Part shown: positions 31,056-33,908 of the stretch, piece by piece | Numbering within the stretch: the stretch's first letter is position 1 | How the letters are laid out: each line of letters opens with the position of its first letter | Assembly (NCBI GenBank): GCA_035512595.1 | Contig: DATKDU010000109.1 | Location: 1-33,908 of the forward strand | Reading direction: 5' to 3' | DNA: 33,908 bases | DNA from: DATKDU01 sp035512595 | Lineage (GTDB): Bacteria; Planctomycetota; Planctomycetia; Pirellulales; Pirellulaceae | Program-made: the position numbers and the translations under genes | Notes under the pieces: generated by a model | What the model was told of the DNA's origin: nothing | Seen by the model: the letters and a program-made list of their open reading frames with translations, nothing else | The model's database searches: none

Positions 31056-32798
31056 CTACATCCCCCTTCGCCCCCTCTTTCCCTTCTTGACCTTTCCGCT
31101 GGCAGCCGACGCGCCCGAATCCCCGGAGCGGGGCGCGGCGGCTGCAATGCCATCGGTTTCCTGAATTCGCTTCTCGATGCGGGCCTTGTCGAGACCGGAG
31201 AGCTGCGGAACGATCTGCTGGTACCAGTGTCGGGCTCGCAAGAGGGCGCCGGGGACCAGCTCCTTGTCGGTCGTTTTGATGCTCTCGGCCAGCGCATACC
31301 AGGAGTCTCCCGCTTTCACTGCCTCTTCCGGCGGGCCCTGGGCTGCCAATTGATCGGCACGCACCGCCGCCGCGAACGGTTCCCGGCCGCTGCGAGCCAG
31401 GTGCGGAATCCCCTGCTCGAAATCAACGACGACGAAGCACAGGAACTTGCCGACGACGAGATTGGCCGCCGGATCGGCGGGGTCGGCGTCGAGTTTGTCG
31501 CGCGCCTGGACAACCGCTTGCCACATGTCCTTGTGCCGAGTCAGGTCGCTGCGCTTCTGCACCACTGAGCGGCGGATGTTGACATCGGCTGAGCGATTGC
31601 CCGCCTTGACCGCCAGTCGGGCGAACTCTTCCGCCGCGGCAAATTCCTCCGCCGCCACCGCCTGGTCCACCAGCTTCACCAGTGCCGCCGCCAGTGCGTC
31701 GCGCTTGTCCCCCGGCATCGGCACATCGCTCATGACCGACGCCGTGCTCAGCCGTAGCTCCCAGCCGTCTTCGTCGAACTCATCGGCCATCTGCGCTGCC
31801 GTCGAGAGCGCCGTCTCAGCTTCTCCCGCCGCCGCATACAGCTTACGAGCCACATCGAGCAAGGCGTACCGCACCGCCAGATCGTTGTTCGTCTCCCCCG
31901 CCACCTGACTTATCCGCTGGGCGAGAGCCAGCTTCTGCTCCGGCTTGACGGCTTGCCGTCCCTCTTCCCCATAAATCTCGATCACCATGGCGCGGGCCGA
32001 TTCGATTTGTTCGGCAGTCGGCAGCGGGGGCAGATCGGGCTCCGTTTGCGACGCGGCGGTCTCCGCTGGAACGGCCGGCATCGGCGTGGGGGGCGTTGCT
32101 GGCATCGGCTGCGGGGCCGGAGAATTCTCCGCTGGCGTGACGACCGTTGGCATCGGCAGCGGCTGGGGGTCGGGCGGATCGTCCGAGGGGACTGTCGCTA
32201 CGGGTGCAGGACCGGAGGCTTCGGTAGCGGCCTTGTTCGGTGGTTCCTGCGGCGCGGCAGGCGGATCAACAGTCTGCGGCGCTTCCTGCCTGTCTTCGGA
32301 TGTCTTGTCCGTAACCGCCGCCGGCTGGTTCCACGAGCGAGCGGCAACGATTGCCCCCGCGAGCAGCAGCACCGCGGCTGCGATTCCCAAGCCGGCGAGA
32401 ATGACAGAACGCGGGACGGGCGCGGCGTGGTTCGAGGGCAGAACCACGGGCGGATCGGCGGGCGGCGCAACGGGGGGAAGAACCGGCGGCGTGGCGACCG
32501 CCTGAGGGGCCGCAGCCGCCAGTTGCGTCGCCAGTTCTGCGTCGTAGGCCCGCTTTTGATCCGCATCGAGGAGCACGACCGCCGCCGCCGACACTTCGTT
32601 CAGCAGCCGCTGCGAATCGGCGGAGTGCTTGCCGCCTTGCAGCGTCTTGAGGTGGGCCATCCGCTGGTCCATCGCGTGGGTGATTACGTCGCGATCGGCC
32701 TCCAGCGCCCGAATCCCCAGCAGCCGGTAATGATGCGGCGGCTGCTCCTCCGGCGGAATGCCGAGCCAGGTGTAGTAGGGATCGAACTCGGCGGGCAT
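31056..32798 (-). CDS. J-domain-like membrane protein with long Pro/Ala linker
   Basis: In this 580-residue protein, the N-terminus (FDPYYTWLGIPPEEQPPHHY then RLLGIRALEADRDVI..LLDADQKRAYD) follows the J-domain helix pattern but has no HPD motif, as in many planctomycete proteins starting YYxWLGIPP. A transmembrane helix lies at 130-153 (SVILAGLGIAAAVLLLAGAI). A long Pro/Ala/Thr linker follows, then a helical repeat-like region (about 270-530) with TPR-like character and a basic C-terminus (KGKRGRRGM). It is likely an inner-membrane scaffold; function unknown. Confidence 0.75.
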   Translation of the reverse strand: MPAEFDPYYTWLGIPPEEQPPHHYRLLGIRALEADRDVITHAMDQRMAHLKTLQGGKHSADSQRLLNEVSAAAVVLLDADQKRAYDAELATQLAAAAPQAVATPPVLPPVAPPADPPVVLPSNHAAPVPRSVILAGLGIAAAVLLLAGAIVAARSWNQPAAVTDKTSEDRQEAPQTVDPPAAPQEPPNKAATEASGPAPVATVPSDDPPDPQPLPMPTVVTPAENSPAPQPMPATPPTPMPAVPAETAASQTEPDLPPLPTAEQIESARAMVIEIYGEEGRQAVKPEQKLALAQRISQVAGETNNDLAVRYALLDVARKLYAAAGEAETALSTAAQMADEFDEDGWELRLSTASVMSDVPMPGDKRDALAAALVKLVDQAVAAEEFAAAEEFARLAVKAGNRSADVNIRRSVVQKRSDLTRHKDMWQAVVQARDKLDADPADPAANLVVGKFLCFVVVDFEQGIPHLARSGREPFAAAVRADQLAAQGPPEEAVKAGDSWYALAESIKTTDKELVPGALLRARHWYQQIVPQLSGLDKARIEKRIQETDGIAAAAPRSGDSGASAASGKVKKGKRGRRGM

Positions 32799-32933
32799 GA
32801 AAGGTTGGCCGGGGCAAATGGGACGGGCTGCCTTGAGTTTACGTCATCACGTCCCGCAGGGTCAAACGCGGCACGATGGAGTCGGCGAGTCGCTTTGGGG
32901 TGCTTCAGCTTCGCGGGGATGCAACAGCGCGAA

Positions 32934-33088
32934 GGGGGTATCGTTTCGCGGACTTACGTCGCGGCAACCTCGGCCGGGCGCGGCGCAACCGCCTGTACTA
33001 TAAATATTTACACATACCCAGCTCACGCCGCCGTCGCCGCAAGTCGTTTCAGACAGAATGTCTGAATGCAATAACCCTTTCGGGGGGG
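32934..33088 (-). repeat. Dispersed element copy B
   Basis: Reverse orientation copy: the 58-nt leader is at 33088-33031, GACTT starts at 33045 and GTAAGTC at 32957 (88 nt apart), and GAAAnGnnACCCCC follows down to 32934. The interior carries TAAATATTTATA, aligned without gaps to TAAAGATTTGTA in copy C. Confidence 0.75.
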
Positions 33089-33206
33089 AAATCGAGCGGC
33101 TGGAGTCGTCGGTCAGGAGCCCGCGCGGAGCCGGTCTTACGGCGGAAAACGTACCCTTGACGCGGGCGACCTCGCTTGACAGCCTGCGATCCCATCGTCG
33201 GCAGGC

Positions 33207-33446
33207 GATAAGAGGAATGGCGGCTGCTGGCATCGCCGCTGCCGAGCCGGTGATAACGCCAATACGACGCGCCGGAATCGGACTTACGTCGAGACGAAAG
33301 GGCCGGGGTGGACTCTAAAGATTTGTACACAAACCGTTTGCGGCGGCGCGGCTCCCTGGCAGCATGCCGTAAGTCGCGATCACCCTCGGCCGGTGATAAC
33401 GCCCCGAACGGGGGGGTGGACGACCGATCACGCTGCCGCGCGATAA
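33207..33446 (-). repeat. Four iterated TTATC(A/G)C sites
   Basis: On the minus strand TTATCGC or TTATCAC occurs at 33211, 33256, 33399 and 33446. Two of them lie within an identical 14-mer (ccggtgataacgcc on the plus strand, 33247-33260 and 33390-33403) that flanks element copy C. Function unknown. Confidence 0.5.
33281..33375 (+). repeat. Dispersed element copy C (no leader)
   Basis: GACTTACGTCGAG begins at 33281 and GTAAGTC at 33369, again exactly 88 nt later. The ends are inverted repeats of each other. Interior positions 36-47 match copy B in 10 of 12 bases. The 58-nt leader of copies A and B is absent. Confidence 0.65.
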
Positions 33447-33541
33447 GGGGTTATAAGACCCCCGCGGCACTGCCGGAATCACTCCCGAGAGGCCGTGCCT
33501 TGAGCGTCGTAAGGGCGAACGAACGCCCCTTGCCGCTGTAC

Positions 33542-33589
33542 GTAGGACGGCCCTTCCGGGCCGTCTTGGTCGGCCCGGAAGGGCCGACC
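33542..33589. repeat. GTAG-type inverted repeat pair
   Basis: GTAGGACGGCCCttccGGGCCGTC begins at 33542, with a partner arm GGTCGGCCCttccGGGCCGA on the minus strand. Same family as 18933-18987. Confidence 0.75.
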
Positions 33590-33908
33590 TCCGTTCAACA
33601 CCACCAAATTGAGAAAGACCAACTACAGCGCAGCAGCGACCGCCGAAATGGCAGTCCGCCAGGTCGCCGGAAAGGAGGCTGCAATTCTTATGCCACAGTT
33701 GTACACTTTCCACTGCGAGTCCCGACTGGTGGCAATCGCTCGCCAGTGTGTTCGCTTCGCGGCCAAACGAGCCGTTGCTTTTGCGACAGCGGGCTGATTC
33801 AATGGAGGCTGCCCGTTTGCAATCGAGGGTGGCGCTGGCAGTTCGCGTTTTCGCAGTACGCCGCTGACGCCACCCGCCGCGCGTCGCGAACAGCCAGGAT
33901 CGCCAAGC

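Larger units (their letters stand above)
32799..33908. other. 1.1-kb non-coding, repeat-rich region
   Basis: No convincing gene. Open frames here lack conserved features and cross repeats; one frame with a purine-rich AAGGAGG (ATG 33690, 36 codons) is too short to support. The region holds element copies B and C, four TTATC-type sites, and a GTAG palindrome. The window ends inside it. Confidence 0.6.

Noticed and set aside
33001..33350. Replication origin
   Set aside because: Only weak DnaA-box-like matches (TTGTACACA, TTTACACA), with no dnaA, dnaN or gyr genes nearby.
32934..33375. Complete insertion sequence
   Set aside because: No transposase frame is present; copies are under 160 nt, so at most non-autonomous elements.
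33315..33713. 132-residue minus-strand frame across the last repeats
   Set aside because: It reads through a GTAG palindrome and element C, so the frame is a product of repeat sequence.
33609..33797. 62-residue open frame with AAGGAGG before an internal ATG
   Set aside because: The ribosome-like site serves only 36 codons, and the translation has no recognisable pattern.

Overview
The window looks like a chromosomal segment of a GC-rich planctomycete (Planctomycetota, Pirellulales/Gemmatales-like). Supporting content: a BBP7-type outer-membrane barrel protein, a membrane-anchored Ser/Thr kinase, DUF1080 and M81/MlrC proteins, a J-domain-like protein opening with a YYxWLGIPP motif, an AAA ATPase with an N-terminal winged helix, and many intergenic palindromes headed by GTAG. 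No rRNA, tRNA, CRISPR array, transposase gene or phage structural gene was recognised. Taxonomy and product names come from reading motifs, not from database searches.

Layout. 1-237 (minus) is the 5' part of a secreted thioredoxin-like gene. It has an in-frame TGA exactly where the first Cys of a CxxC motif should be, followed by two nested perfect stems, so it is a candidate selenoprotein. 515-3120 holds an immunity-like zinc protein and two unrecognised genes, the second with a sigma region 4-like helix-turn-helix. 3117-6055 holds a Ser/Thr kinase converging on a BBP7 barrel gene, with overlapping stops.

6394-15148 is the most system-like part: five co-directional genes encoding a shortened SecA-like ATPase, a protein with two GAF-like domains fused to a transmembrane HlyD-type adaptor, a second HlyD-type adaptor, a PqqD-like/M50 protease/lipoyl fusion, and a DUF3467 protein. 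I read it as an envelope export or processing apparatus without an ABC transporter. That function is inference.

15201-32798 is a mosaic of single genes and short pairs: a repeat protein, a lipoprotein hydrolase, MlrC, an intradiol dioxygenase, a decayed ParDE toxin-antitoxin locus beside an ATGA-coupled two-gene cassette, a HemL-like aminotransferase, a TIGR01777 epimerase with an SRPBCC protein, an AAA ATPase, an HDOD protein, a glycosyltransferase, a small gene behind a near-consensus promoter with a Fur-box-like operator, a pyridoxamine-oxidase-like protein, DUF1080, a Lys-Gly-repeat membrane protein, a VOC protein and a J-like protein. The last 1.1 kb has no convincing gene but is rich in repeats.

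Repeats run through the window. (1) GTAG-headed palindromes, usually in inverted pairs, sit in many gene spacers. One lies in frame inside the aminotransferase gene, and two supply the TAG stop of the gene before them. (2) Heptanucleotide-period arrays fill three spacers. (3) An apparently undescribed element has terminal GACTT..GTAAGTC inverted repeats whose start-to-start distance is exactly 88 nt in all three copies (2880, 33045 minus, 33281). Two copies also share a 58-nt leader.
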